A stretch of DNA of 50,118 bases, taken from positions 1 to 50,118 of the forward strand of contig CABYFX010000003.1 in NCBI GenBank assembly GCA_902518395.1, in the 5' to 3' direction. This DNA comes from an uncultured Pelagibacteraceae bacterium (GTDB taxonomy: Bacteria > Pseudomonadota > Alphaproteobacteria > Pelagibacterales > Pelagibacteraceae). The notes under the pieces are model-generated. The model searched no databases, was not told the DNA's origin, and saw only the letters and a list, made by a program, of their open reading frames with translations. The position numbers and the translations under genes were made by a program. The stretch's first letter is position 1. The number at the start of each line of letters is the position of its first letter. Positions 17,063-24,779 of the stretch are shown in pieces.

Positions 17063-18767
17063 ATGAGTAAGATTAAACTGGACATTACAAGTGAACAAAA
17101 CATTTTAAATATGTTACTGGATCACTCGGTAATCAATGATAACCAACTATCAAAAATAAATTCAACTAGCAATGAAGTGGGAAAAACTAAGCTTGAAACT
17201 GCTATGGAATTAAATCTTACAAATGAAGAAAAGATTGTAAATGTTTTAGCAGCTTCGTATTCTTTAGAAATTGTTAATTTAAAAGAAAAAAAAATTGACC
17301 AAAAAATAAAACAAGTATTAGATTTAAGATTTATTGAAGAAAATTTTATTGTTCCTTTTGAAATTTCAGGTCAAACAATAAAAATTGCCATACCAGATGC
17401 CTCTAAGTTAAGTTTAATGAAGAACCTTAAAACAATGACGCAAATGGAACCTGAACTTTATGCTGCATCTATTTCTAACATAAAAGATTTTGTTGGCAGG
17501 TTAAAAGATTTAGAATCAAAAAAAATAAATCCATCAGATGTAAAAATAGAGAAAATAAAACCAAAAGATGAGGATGAAATTGTAGAAGTAGGATCTGAGG
17601 TAATTGTTTTTGGAAATAAAATTATTACTGAAGCAATAAATCTTGGAGCAAGTGATATTCATATTGAATGTTTCAGAAATAGTGCACAAGCGAGATTTAG
17701 GGTGGATGGAATTTTAAGAGTAATGTCAAATTATTCTAAGTTCTTGTTTGACAACTACAATGCTGTTGTAACCAGAATAAAAATTATAAGCAAACTTGAT
17801 ATTGCTGAGAGAAGAATTCCTCAAGATGGTGCAAGTACTTTTAGTACAGGAAGTAAAGAAGTAGATTTAAGGGTTTCTATTTTACCCACCAAAAACAATG
17901 AAAGAATTGTAATGAGGATCTTAAATAAAGAAGCTGGAGAAAAAAAACTAAACGAATTAGGTTTCGATCCTAAAGACTTAGAAAAATTAACAAAGGCAAT
18001 TAGCTCTCCCCAAGGTATGGTGCTAGTAACTGGACCGACAGGAAGTGGAAAAACTACTACTTTATATAGTGTATTAAAACATATTAACAAACCTGGTATG
18101 AATATTTTGACTGCAGAGGATCCCGTAGAGTATGAACTTGAAGGAGTTGGTCAGGTACAAATTAAAGAAGCTATAGATTTTACTTTTGAGATGGCATTAA
18201 GATCTTTTCTAAGGCAGGACCCGGAGGTAATTTTAGTTGGAGAGATAAGAGATAAAGCTACAGTGGATATAGCTTTAAAAGCATCATTGACTGGACACTT
18301 AGTCTTTAGCACTTTGCACACCAATGATGCACCAAGCTCAATTACAAGATTACAAAATATGGGTACGCCAAATTATTTAATTTCTGCTGCACTATCTTTA
18401 ATTATGGCACAAAGATTAGCTAGACGAAACTGTCCAGAATGTTCAATTATTGACGAGAACGTTACCCCTAAATTATTAAATTCTATAGGTTTTCTTCCAG
18501 AACAATCAGCAAGAGCAAAGATTTACAAAGGCAAAGGATGTGATCATTGTGGCAATTCTGGATTTAAAGGGAGAATGGGTATTTACGAAATTTTGGAAAT
18601 TGATAAAGAATTAAAGCAAGGAATTTTATCTGATTTAGGTCAAAACGAACTCAATGCAATTGCAAAAAAAAAATGGTTTTAGAACCATGCAAAATATGGG
18701 GCATGATTTGCTTTTAAGTGGAGATCTGTGTTTTTCTGAATTCGAAAGAGTCTTGCAATCTGACTAA
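17063..18767 (+). CDS. pilB: type IV pilus extension ATPase PilB, frame broken at a run of ten A
   Basis: Hexameric ATPase that drives pilus assembly. It has an MshEN-type N domain (about 1-150), Walker A GPTGSGKTTT near residue 324, LTAEDPVEYE, Walker B RQDPEVILVGEIRD, TGHLVFSTLHTND, and a zinc site with CPEC near 456 and CDHCGNSG near 492. As read, the frame stops at 18682 after KKKWF. With one A fewer in the A10 run at 18664-18673 it continues NGFRTMQNMGHDLLLSGDLC and on to QSD, a normal PilB C terminus, with its stop at 18765-18767 overlapping the pilC ATG (TAATG). The full product would be about 567 residues. An assembly error, a real mutation or transcriptional slippage are all possible. 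Confidence 0.93.
18664..18673 (+). other. A10 homopolymer at the pilB frame break
   Basis: Ten consecutive A bases. Read as ten, pilB stops at 18682; read as nine (or slipped by one base), pilB continues to 18767 and joins pilC with a TAATG overlap. RNA polymerase slippage on A runs of this length is well known in AT-rich bacteria. Confidence 0.85.
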
Positions 18768-19999
18768 TGCTTAATTTCGAATATAAGGGAATATCCCATG
18801 GAAAATATGTAGAAGGTCAAATAGAGGCTTTAAATAATTCAGAAGCCGCTCATAAACTAAAAGAAAAAAAAGTAATAATAACAAAATTAACCCAAGCAAA
18901 AAAACAAAAACCTGTTGTTAAAAAAGAAAAAACGTCATTAACATTTGGAACTGGTGTTAAAGCGAAAGATATTCTGGTATTTTGTAAACAATTTTCTACT
19001 ATGCTTAGAGCTGGGTTACCCGTTTTAAATACTTTAGAGATGTTAGAAAATCAGACCACAGCAAAAGGTATGAAAAAAATAATTGGGACTATAAAAAAAG
19101 ATCTTGAATCAGGAAATGCATTATCAAAATGTTTCGAAAAACATTCCAAAGTTTTTGATACGGTTGTAGTGAATTTAATTAAGGCTGGTGAAGCGAGTGG
19201 TAAATTAGATATTTTTTTAAATAGGATAGTTACCAATTTGGAAAAAAAAGAGAAAATTAAATCTCAAATAAAAAGTGCTTTTTTTTATCCTGGGGTTCTC
19301 TTAACAGTAGCTGTTGGTGTTACAGTATTTATGCTTATGAATGTTGTTCCAACATTTGTAGAAATGTATGAAGGTATGGGAATGGGAGATGATCTTCCAA
19401 CTCCCACGGCAGTAATTATGGCCATGAGTGAATTTTTAAGATCAAGTGGTGGTTTAATTTTATTTATATCAATAATAGCTTCCATTATTATTTTTAAAAT
19501 TTTAGTTTCAAAAAGTTATGGTATTAGAAAAGCCTGGCATGCAACAATTCTTAAACTCCCAATCTTTGGAAATTTAATGCAAAAATCAATATTAGCAAAG
19601 GTATCAATCGTATTAGGAAATTTAAATCAAGCAGGAGTAGATTTGATTGAAAGCATAGATATTGCAAAATCTACAACTACTAATACCATTGTAGTTGAGG
19701 CTTTAGAAAATATTAAAAAGGGAGTTTTTTCAGGAGAAACTCTCACTGATTTATTTACCAAGGAAAAAGTTTTTCCTTCTACATTTAGTCAATTAATCTC
19801 AGTAGGAGAACAGACTGGAAGTTTAGATGACATGTTTGGATCTGTTGCAACATACTACGAAGAGGAATTTGATGTAGCTGTTGCAAATTTATCTAGTTTA
19901 ATCGAGCCAATAATGATTGTGTTTATGGGAATTACTATCGGTGGTCTAATGTTAGCTATGTATGCGCCTATATTTAACGTCGGAGCCGTTATAAATTAA
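18767..19999 (+). CDS. pilC: type IV pilus inner-membrane platform protein PilC
   Basis: A 410-residue GspF-family protein that couples PilB and PilT to pilin insertion. It has the two repeated cytoplasmic helical domains: FCKQFSTMLRAGLPVLNTLE with GEASGKLD, and later LGNLNQAGVDLIESI with FSQLISVGEQTGSLD. Three membrane helices occur, near residues 175-195, 225-245 and 380-405. The N-terminal part (FEYKGISHGKYVEGQIEA) is the usual PilC start. Its ATG overlaps the stop of the restored pilB frame, which supports that reading. It is the last machine gene before the pilin array. Confidence 0.95.
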   Translation: MLNFEYKGISHGKYVEGQIEALNNSEAAHKLKEKKVIITKLTQAKKQKPVVKKEKTSLTFGTGVKAKDILVFCKQFSTMLRAGLPVLNTLEMLENQTTAKGMKKIIGTIKKDLESGNALSKCFEKHSKVFDTVVVNLIKAGEASGKLDIFLNRIVTNLEKKEKIKSQIKSAFFYPGVLLTVAVGVTVFMLMNVVPTFVEMYEGMGMGDDLPTPTAVIMAMSEFLRSSGGLILFISIIASIIIFKILVSKSYGIRKAWHATILKLPIFGNLMQKSILAKVSIVLGNLNQAGVDLIESIDIAKSTTTNTIVVEALENIKKGVFSGETLTDLFTKEKVFPSTFSQLISVGEQTGSLDDMFGSVATYYEEEFDVAVANLSSLIEPIMIVFMGITIGGLMLAMYAPIFNVGAVIN

Positions 20000-20033
20000 C
20001 AAATAATTAATATCTTATTTAAGGGGTTTGTTA

Positions 20034-20062
20034 TTGACCTTCTTTTCTAATTTAGATATCTT
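20034..20062 (+). promoter_or_regulatory. pilA: sigma70-like promoter for the pilin array
   Basis: TTGACC (20034-20039), a 17-base spacer, then TATCTT (20057-20062). It lies in the 89-base gap between pilC and the first pilin, so transcription would start near 20069. A run of five G (20077-20081) sits seven bases before the ATG as ribosome binding site, strikingly strong beside the SD-poor genes around it. An independent strong promoter fits the high demand for the major pilin. Confidence 0.65.
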
Positions 20063-20088
20063 TAACTTTCAAGCTCGGGGGTTGAATT

Positions 20089-20529
20089 ATGAACAATAAA
20101 AATAAAGGATTTACGCTAATTGAATTGTTAGTAGTTGTAGCCATCATTGGTATATTAGCTGCAGTCGGAGTTGTAGCATACAATGGTTATACATCTTCTG
20201 CAAAAACTAATGCAACAAAGACAATGCATTCTCAAGCAGTTAAATATATATCAGCTGAAATACAGAAATGTTCTTTAGGCGAAAGTAAATTTATGGGAAC
20301 CAATCAGGATTGTCCTGCAACAGCAGCAAAAGCTGTAACAGGAGCAGTTAATACTATGACTGATAAAAATCCATTTTCGACAGCGAATAATGCTGTTGTT
20401 TCGAGTGGTTCTTTTGTAGCTGGACAGGTAAGTGTAAGTTCTAGTGGTACTACAATAACAGTTAAAACATGTACAAAATCTGGATGTGGAAGTTCAGATC
20501 AGTTAACTGCAACTATTGCAGTAGATTAA
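20089..20529 (+). CDS. pilA: type IV pilin, likely the major pilin
   Basis: A 146-residue prepilin with leader MNNKNKG and mature start FTLIELLVVVAIIGILAAVG, Glu5 present. The helix continues VVAYNGYTSSAK and lacks the Pro22 kink of classical pilins. The head has two cysteine pairs: KCSLG paired with the later QDC, and a C-terminal TCTKSGC. It is the first gene of the pilin array, has its own promoter and the strongest ribosome binding site in the region, and its head is short and simple (Ser, Thr, Ala, Val rich), as expected of a major subunit. That role is inferred from position and expression signals. Confidence 0.9.
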   Translation: MNNKNKGFTLIELLVVVAIIGILAAVGVVAYNGYTSSAKTNATKTMHSQAVKYISAEIQKCSLGESKFMGTNQDCPATAAKAVTGAVNTMTDKNPFSTANNAVVSSGSFVAGQVSVSSSGTTITVKTCTKSGCGSSDQLTATIAVD

Positions 20530-20535
20530 ATTTTC

Positions 20536-20922
20536 ATGAGGCACTACAGCCGAGGGTTCACTCTAATTGAACTTTTGGTTGTAGTTGCCCTTATTGGAAT
20601 ACTTTCAGCAATTGGAATAGTTTCTTATACTAAATACAAAACTTCAGCAGAAAGAAAGCAAGCTGAAATAAGTTTAAACTCAATTTATCTCGCTCAACAA
20701 GAATATAGATCTAATAATTCAGAATATTGCACTACAAATTGTAGTTCGCAAAGCAAAATTATAACTGAATTATTTGATGGAGTAGATGATCTATCTGATC
20801 AGAATTTTACATTTAAAATTAATAATAGGACAGACGGATTTGAAGGCGAAGCAAAGCACAAAACATCCAACTGCACTTTAAAACTAAGTGAAAAAAACCA
20901 ACTAACCAGTAGTAACTGCTAG
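20536..20922 (+). CDS. pilE: PilE-like minor prepilin
   Basis: A 128-residue prepilin, leader MRHYSRG, mature FTLIELLVVVALIGILSAIG. Unlike the rest of the array, the helix goes on IVSYTKYKTSAERKQAEISL and reads NSIYLAQQEYRSNNSEYC, close to the PilE minor-pilin pattern in which the chain runs AQQEYR then a short loop with Tyr and Cys. The head has four cysteines (CTTNC, one in SNCTLK and a terminal one). PilE would complete the FimT-PilV-PilW-PilX-PilE set whose other members are at 5256-7829. It starts 6 bases after pilA. Confidence 0.75.
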   Translation: MRHYSRGFTLIELLVVVALIGILSAIGIVSYTKYKTSAERKQAEISLNSIYLAQQEYRSNNSEYCTTNCSSQSKIITELFDGVDDLSDQNFTFKINNRTDGFEGEAKHKTSNCTLKLSEKNQLTSSNC

Positions 20923-20925
20923 TTA

Positions 20926-21129
20926 ATGAAAGAGTTCTTATTTTTTAATATTATAATTTCATTTTTAAATATTTTCTTAATTATTTACGCTTACTCATTA
21001 AATTTCTTTCCCAAAAATTGGAGAAGAAAAGTTAATCAAGATACCCTAGTTGGATTAGTATTAATTTTTTCAACAATGTTTACTGGATTAATTTGGGTAA
21101 TTTATTTTTATTATAAAATATTTTTTTAA
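20926..21129 (+). CDS. small two-helix membrane protein of unknown function
   Basis: A 67-residue protein with two hydrophobic segments (about residues 4-27 and 41-65) joined by a basic loop, PKNWRRKVNQD. I do not recognise a family. It sits between the PilE-like gene (3-base gap) and the next pilin (2-base gap), so it is clearly part of the transcript. The positive loop would face the cytoplasm, placing both termini in the periplasm. It could be a membrane accessory of pilin insertion or a tag-along gene. The tight spacing and full use of the interval argue that it is real. Confidence 0.55.
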   Translation: MKEFLFFNIIISFLNIFLIIYAYSLNFFPKNWRRKVNQDTLVGLVLIFSTMFTGLIWVIYFYYKIFF

Positions 21130-21131
21130 AA

Positions 21132-21695
21132 ATGTATCAAAAAGGATTTACTCTCATAGAACTTTTAGTAGTAGTAGCCATCATTGGTATTCTCTCTGCA
21201 GTTGGAGTAGTTGCTTATGGAAAATACACTGATAGTGCTAAAAATACAATTATTAAGTCTAACCATCATAAAATTAAAGAATTGATAAAAGCAGAAATTG
21301 CAGATTGTCATTTATCAGGCGGAAGAGATTATAAAGTTATAAGATATGAGAGATCTGGAGGAAAAACTTTTAGGGAAAGAGAATATAGATGTCGTTCAGC
21401 TTTTAGTAATCAACTACAGGTGCATTTTTTGGCTTTGGGTTTAAGAGATCCTATAATTCAAGAGTTTAGTTTTTATAAGACTTGGACATATAACGGCACA
21501 GTTTTACCCAATGATGCAGGGGCTGCTTGGTGGGGAACTCCTAGAAAAGAGGCTAAATATCATCCTGCTTATTGGGTTGGAAAAACCTGGATTGAGGAAA
21601 AATGGATAGATGGATCAAGAAATTTAAAGCTAACAAGTTATTTAATGGATGAAACAACCAATATTACCGATACAATTCAGATTCCATTTAAATGA
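21132..21695 (+). CDS. type IV pilin of the array (third)
   Basis: A 187-residue prepilin: leader MYQKG, mature FTLIELLVVVAIIGILSAVG, Glu5 present, then VVAYGKYTDSAKN. The head is larger than that of PilA, with the family cysteine in IADCHLSGG and a second in YRCRSAF, and is unusually rich in Trp (about six, for example AAWWGTPR and YWVGKTWIEEKWIDG). It has no C-terminal CxxxPC motif. The stop overlaps the ATG of the broken pilin that follows (ATGA). Its role is unknown; an alternative or minor subunit with a carbohydrate- or surface-binding head is only a guess from the aromatic content. Confidence 0.85.
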   Translation: MYQKGFTLIELLVVVAIIGILSAVGVVAYGKYTDSAKNTIIKSNHHKIKELIKAEIADCHLSGGRDYKVIRYERSGGKTFREREYRCRSAFSNQLQVHFLALGLRDPIIQEFSFYKTWTYNGTVLPNDAGAAWWGTPRKEAKYHPAYWVGKTWIEEKWIDGSRNLKLTSYLMDETTNITDTIQIPFK

Positions 21696-22171
21696 TTAAA
21701 ATTAAAGCATTCACCCTAATAGAACTCCTAGTCGTAGTAGCAATCATCGGTATTCTTGCTGCAGTAGATGTTGTTGCTTATAATGGTCATACAGCTAGTG
21801 CAAAAGAAAAAGATTGTTTAAATCATTATGCAACTTTAAAAAGACTAATTAATCAGCATTGGACTTTGTGAGATATAGATGGAAAAGTGTCTTTGAAAGG
21901 TCAATATACAAATAATAAAGAAGGTACTGCAAGAGATGTATCTTGTTCAAATTTTGGAACCATAGCTGGAGAAACTGTCAAACATTTTACCAACTATGCG
22001 AAGAGTCCATATGAGGACTTAGATTATAATTTAGGAATATTAGGTTATATTGGTGATCCACCTAAAGATGGGCAATTTGCCTATTATCCAGAGTCTGCAG
22101 GATTTAAATTAAGAGTAAGATGTAGAGGAAAAGTTACCTCTCATCAGTGGCCAAAATCTCAGTATCCATAA
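21692..22171 (+). pseudogene. pilin gene interrupted by an in-frame TGA
   Basis: The frame opens with leader MIKIKA and mature FTLIELLVVVAIIGILAAVD, then stops at codon 60 (TGA, 21869-21871) after NQHWTL. The same frame then runs open to the TAA before 22172, encoding DIDGKVSLKGQY and a normal-looking head with cysteines in VSCSNFG and RVRCRGK. Two otherwise invariant helix positions are changed: Gly20 to Asp and NGYT to NGHT. Together these suggest a decaying copy, not a sequencing error alone. A GTG at 21887 could restart translation but would give a head with no pilin helix. TGA works as a normal stop in neighbouring genes, so recoding is unlikely. Confidence 0.8.
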
Positions 22172-22175
22172 TATT

Positions 22176-22730
22176 ATGGAACAAAAAGGTTTTACATTAA
22201 TAGAACTCTTAGTCGTTGTAGCAATCATTGGAATTTTATCTGCAGTTGGTGTAGTTGCCTATAATGGTTACACAAATTCTGCTAAAGAAAAAACAACAGA
22301 ATTAAACTATAAAAATATAAACAAATCATTAATGTTTGAATTTATGAAGTGTGAAATAGATAGTACAAACATAGTTTTTAATAATTATAGTTGTGGAAAT
22401 TCTAATCCACCCCCAACGTCAATGATAAGTACTTATATTAATAAAAGTATGAATATAAAAAACCCCTACTCATCAAACACATCAGGAATAAGCTCAAATC
22501 CTTGCACATTAGGTACAGTATCAATTACAATGCCATCTAAGGGTAATTATTCTGTTAATGTTTATTCTCCTAAAACTCAAAAAATTTCTTCAGCAAATTT
22601 TGGAACTATTTGGACACCAGTAAAAACAAATGCTAAAAATACATGGTCTCAAGTAAATACTGGATGCAAAAACACATGGACACAAATAAAAACTAATGCA
22701 AAAAATACATGGAAAAAAGCTGGACCATAA
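22176..22730 (+). CDS. type IV pilin of the array with a repeat-bearing C terminus
   Basis: A 184-residue prepilin: leader MEQKG, mature FTLIELLVVVAIIGILSAVG, then VVAYNGYTNSAKE. The head carries the family cysteines in FMKCEID and NYSCGN, another in NPCTLG and one in the tail. Residues 140-183 are four 11-residue units with Trp at the seventh position (for example TNAKNTWSQVN), encoded by 33-base repeats. No other pilin here has such a tail. The final repeat overlaps the start of the next pilin by 35 bases, so a change in repeat number could disturb the junction. Confidence 0.85.
   Translation: MEQKGFTLIELLVVVAIIGILSAVGVVAYNGYTNSAKEKTTELNYKNINKSLMFEFMKCEIDSTNIVFNNYSCGNSNPPPTSMISTYINKSMNIKNPYSSNTSGISSNPCTLGTVSITMPSKGNYSVNVYSPKTQKISSANFGTIWTPVKTNAKNTWSQVNTGCKNTWTQIKTNAKNTWKKAGP
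22593..22724 (+). repeat. 33-base tandem repeat in a pilin head
   Basis: Units lie at 22626-22658, 22659-22691 and 22692-22724, with a diverged fourth at 22593-22625. They encode TNAKNTWSQVN, TGCKNTWTQIK, TNAKNTWKKAG and the diverged ANFGTIWTPVK. All are in frame and keep Trp at position seven. Typical of slip-strand or unequal-crossover expansion. Confidence 0.85.
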
Positions 22731-23190
22731 AGCCTTCACTTTAATAGAACTCTTAGTCGTTGTCGCCATCATCGGTATTCTTGCTGCCGTAGGAGTAGTT
22801 GCTTATAATGGGTATACAAGTAGTGCTAAAAAAAAAGTAGTCTTAACGCAATATGATCAAACAATAAAATATGTAAAAGCTGAAGTAATAAAATGTGACA
22901 TTGGATCAGACACAGTAATGGATGGTCACTTAAAGTGTTCAGAAAAACTAGATAATGATAAGATAGCAAATGGTGTACGTAATGCTTTTGACCAAAAATT
23001 TAATAACCCATATAAATCATGGAGAGAAAATGCTGTAGCAGTAGCATCCCCACCAGTCAATTTAAAATGTGGAGAAAACCATGGAAAAATTGACATCAGC
23101 AATAGAAAATCAGGTTCGAAAACTTTAGTTCGTATTGCCGCTTGTACAGGAGATCCGACTGCACTCTTAACAGAGTTTTTAATTGAATAA
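22696..23190 (+). CDS. type IV pilin of the array (sixth copy)
   Basis: Prepilin of 164 residues if the ATG at 22696 is used: leader MQKIHGKKLDHKA, longer than its neighbours', mature FTLIELLVVVAIIGILAAVG, then VVAYNGYTSSAKK. The residue before the cleavage point is Ala. This start lies inside the last 33-base repeat of the preceding gene; a CTG at codon 9 is the other choice. The head has cysteines in IKCDIG, LKCSEK and LKCGEN and ends with AACTGDPT, where the last Cys of the usual CxxxPC motif is missing. Codons in the helix region (GTC, GCC, ATC) are GC-richer than in the head. Confidence 0.85.
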   Translation: MQKIHGKKLDHKAFTLIELLVVVAIIGILAAVGVVAYNGYTSSAKKKVVLTQYDQTIKYVKAEVIKCDIGSDTVMDGHLKCSEKLDNDKIANGVRNAFDQKFNNPYKSWRENAVAVASPPVNLKCGENHGKIDISNRKSGSKTLVRIAACTGDPTALLTEFLIE

Positions 23191-23236
23191 AAAAGCATTC
23201 TCACTAATTACTGCAAGTGATAAAGTAATAATATAA
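23183..23236 (+). pseudogene. prepilin-like 5' remnant
   Basis: A 17-codon frame beginning with TTG encodes MNKKAFSLITASDKVII and then stops. MNKKAFSLI matches a prepilin leader, cleavage site and first mature residues, after which all similarity ends. It sits between two intact pilins and overlaps the stop of the first. It looks like the scar of a deleted array member, though so short a match could be chance. Confidence 0.4.
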
Positions 23237-23250
23237 ATTTAAGTTGATTA

Positions 23251-23772
23251 ATGAATAAAGCCTTCACCCTAATAGAACTCCTAGTCGTTGTCGCCATCAT
23301 CGGTATTTTAGCTGCAGTAGGAGTAGTTGCTTATAATGGGTATACAAAAAGCGCAAAAGTTAATGCCTCAAAAACTAATCATAGTAATGTTGTAAAATTT
23401 ATTATGACTGAAGTAAAAAAGTGTGACCTGGGACAAGAATTAATTTTAAAATATAGTTTTAGCAAAGCTACCGGAAAGCTTAAATATTCAAATGATGTAT
23501 GTCCTGATATTGTTGCAAACAAAGTATCTAATGTTGCTAGTGCCTTTCATAACCACTTTAATGCACCACACACATGTAACCCTCATGGTCTACTAGATGG
23601 AAGTGGAAACTGTAAACAAGCAGTCGCTGCTGGAGGTAATATTCAAAATGGATCTTTAGGAGAAACTCAAATACATACTTCAGGAAGCAATATTGTAATT
23701 GTCACAAAGGTTTCTGGTACATATAATGTAAATGATGGTGAGGTACTAAAAAATACTATTCAAATTCAATGA
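23251..23772 (+). CDS. type IV pilin of the array (seventh copy)
   Basis: A 173-residue prepilin with the shortest leader here, MNKA, then FTLIELLVVVAIIGILAAVG and VVAYNGYTKSAK; Ala precedes the cleavage site. Head cysteines occur in KKCDLG, NDVCPD, HTCNPHG and GNCKQA, and there is no C-terminal CxxxPC motif. The head contains a His- and Asn-rich stretch (AFHNHFNAPHTCNPHG). Preceded by a 60-base gap containing the prepilin remnant; its stop overlaps the next ATG (ATGA). Confidence 0.85.
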   Translation: MNKAFTLIELLVVVAIIGILAAVGVVAYNGYTKSAKVNASKTNHSNVVKFIMTEVKKCDLGQELILKYSFSKATGKLKYSNDVCPDIVANKVSNVASAFHNHFNAPHTCNPHGLLDGSGNCKQAVAAGGNIQNGSLGETQIHTSGSNIVIVTKVSGTYNVNDGEVLKNTIQIQ

Positions 23773-24299
23773 AGCAAAAAGCCTTCACCCTAATAGAACT
23801 CCTAGTCGTAGTAGCCATCATTGGAATTCTTGCTGCAGTCGGCATGGTTGCTTATAATGGGTATACAGCAAGTGCAAAAAAAAATGCAATTAAACATAAC
23901 TTTAATGAAATTGTTAACTTCATAAGTTTAAATTATACAAAATGTGATTTAGGTGAACCTATAAAGATGAATGATCAATCAGGAAATTCAAAAGATGTAA
24001 CTAGTGGATATTGTAATAATAGCCCTTTGGGTGCTTGTCACATTTTAACAGCTCATTTTAAATCTTTGAAATGGAAAAATCCTTACACAGATCATTATAT
24101 AAAAAACAACGTAGATAGTGAATATGTTCTTCACTGTTCAAATTCTGGGTATCCTTCTTCAAAACTTATGAACAGTCAAGCTGCAGGCTATGTCTTTATA
24201 ACTAATGTATCAGGCTCACCAAAAATTATGAGACTGGAAATGAGATGGGATAATAATTTTAGTGGTGATATGTCGAAGAAAGATATTACAGTACCATAA
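23769..24299 (+). CDS. type IV pilin of the array (eighth copy)
   Basis: A 176-residue prepilin: leader MKQKA with Ala before cleavage, mature FTLIELLVVVAIIGILAAVG. The following residues read MVAYNGYTASAKK, where most copies have VVAYNGY. Head cysteines lie in TKCDLG, SGYCNN, GACHIL and LHCSNS, enough for two disulfides. Its ATG overlaps the stop before it (ATGA) and its stop overlaps the next ATG (TAATG). No ribosome binding site of its own is visible, so translation is probably coupled. Confidence 0.85.
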   Translation: MKQKAFTLIELLVVVAIIGILAAVGMVAYNGYTASAKKNAIKHNFNEIVNFISLNYTKCDLGEPIKMNDQSGNSKDVTSGYCNNSPLGACHILTAHFKSLKWKNPYTDHYIKNNVDSEYVLHCSNSGYPSSKLMNSQAAGYVFITNVSGSPKIMRLEMRWDNNFSGDMSKKDITVP

Positions 24300-24772
24300 T
24301 GAAGCAAAAAGGATTTACACTTATAGAACTCTTAGTTGTAGTAGCTATCATCGGTATCCTCGCTGCAGTAGGAGTGGTTGCTTATAGTGGTTATACTAAG
24401 AGTGCTAAAGAATCTGCTGTCAAAACACAACATAGTCAAGTTGTTAAATATGTTGCTGCAGAACTTGCTAAATGTAATATTGAGTCGACAGTAATGGAGG
24501 GCAATTTATCCTGTTCAGGCAAAACTTATCAAAATGTTGTTGATGCAATTGTAAAAACTTTTTCAAATTTAGATCACATATATGAACCTGGTAAAACTGT
24601 TGTAACAGATGGTGGAAGCTATAGTAACAATAGTGGATCCACTGGTTTTATTCGATTGCAAAGTCCATACAATCCTAAAACTCATATATTAATTGGAACA
24701 TGTTATGGTGATCCTTGTTTGCTTAACAGAGTTGAGAAATATATCGAAACCATCATACCAATTGACTATTAG
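24299..24772 (+). CDS. type IV pilin of the array (ninth copy)
   Basis: A 157-residue prepilin: leader MKQKG with the usual Gly, mature FTLIELLVVVAIIGILAAVG, then VVAYSGYTKSAKE. The head is close in size to PilA and keeps both cysteine pairs of that type: AKCNIE with NLSCSG, and the C-terminal GTCYGDPC. Of the downstream copies this one most resembles a regular structural pilin, so it could substitute for PilA in the fibre. The ATG overlaps the previous stop, and the next pilin starts 7 bases after its stop. Confidence 0.87.
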   Translation: MKQKGFTLIELLVVVAIIGILAAVGVVAYSGYTKSAKESAVKTQHSQVVKYVAAELAKCNIESTVMEGNLSCSGKTYQNVVDAIVKTFSNLDHIYEPGKTVVTDGGSYSNNSGSTGFIRLQSPYNPKTHILIGTCYGDPCLLNRVEKYIETIIPIDY

Positions 24773-24779
24773 ACTATTT

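Noticed and set aside
16183-17103. Long open frames antisense to pilQ
   Set aside because: They mirror the low-complexity secretin coding sequence, have no ribosome site or family likeness and fall inside a certain gene.
21869-21871. TGA read as a sense codon in this genome
   Set aside because: TGA ends several clear genes in the window (for example pilV, pilW and ccmC), so the code is standard and the pilin is broken.
24693-24779. Longer N terminus for the tenth pilin from the ATG at 24693
   Set aside because: It would give a 34-residue leader reading through the previous gene; the ATG at 24780 gives the same leader as the neighbouring copies.
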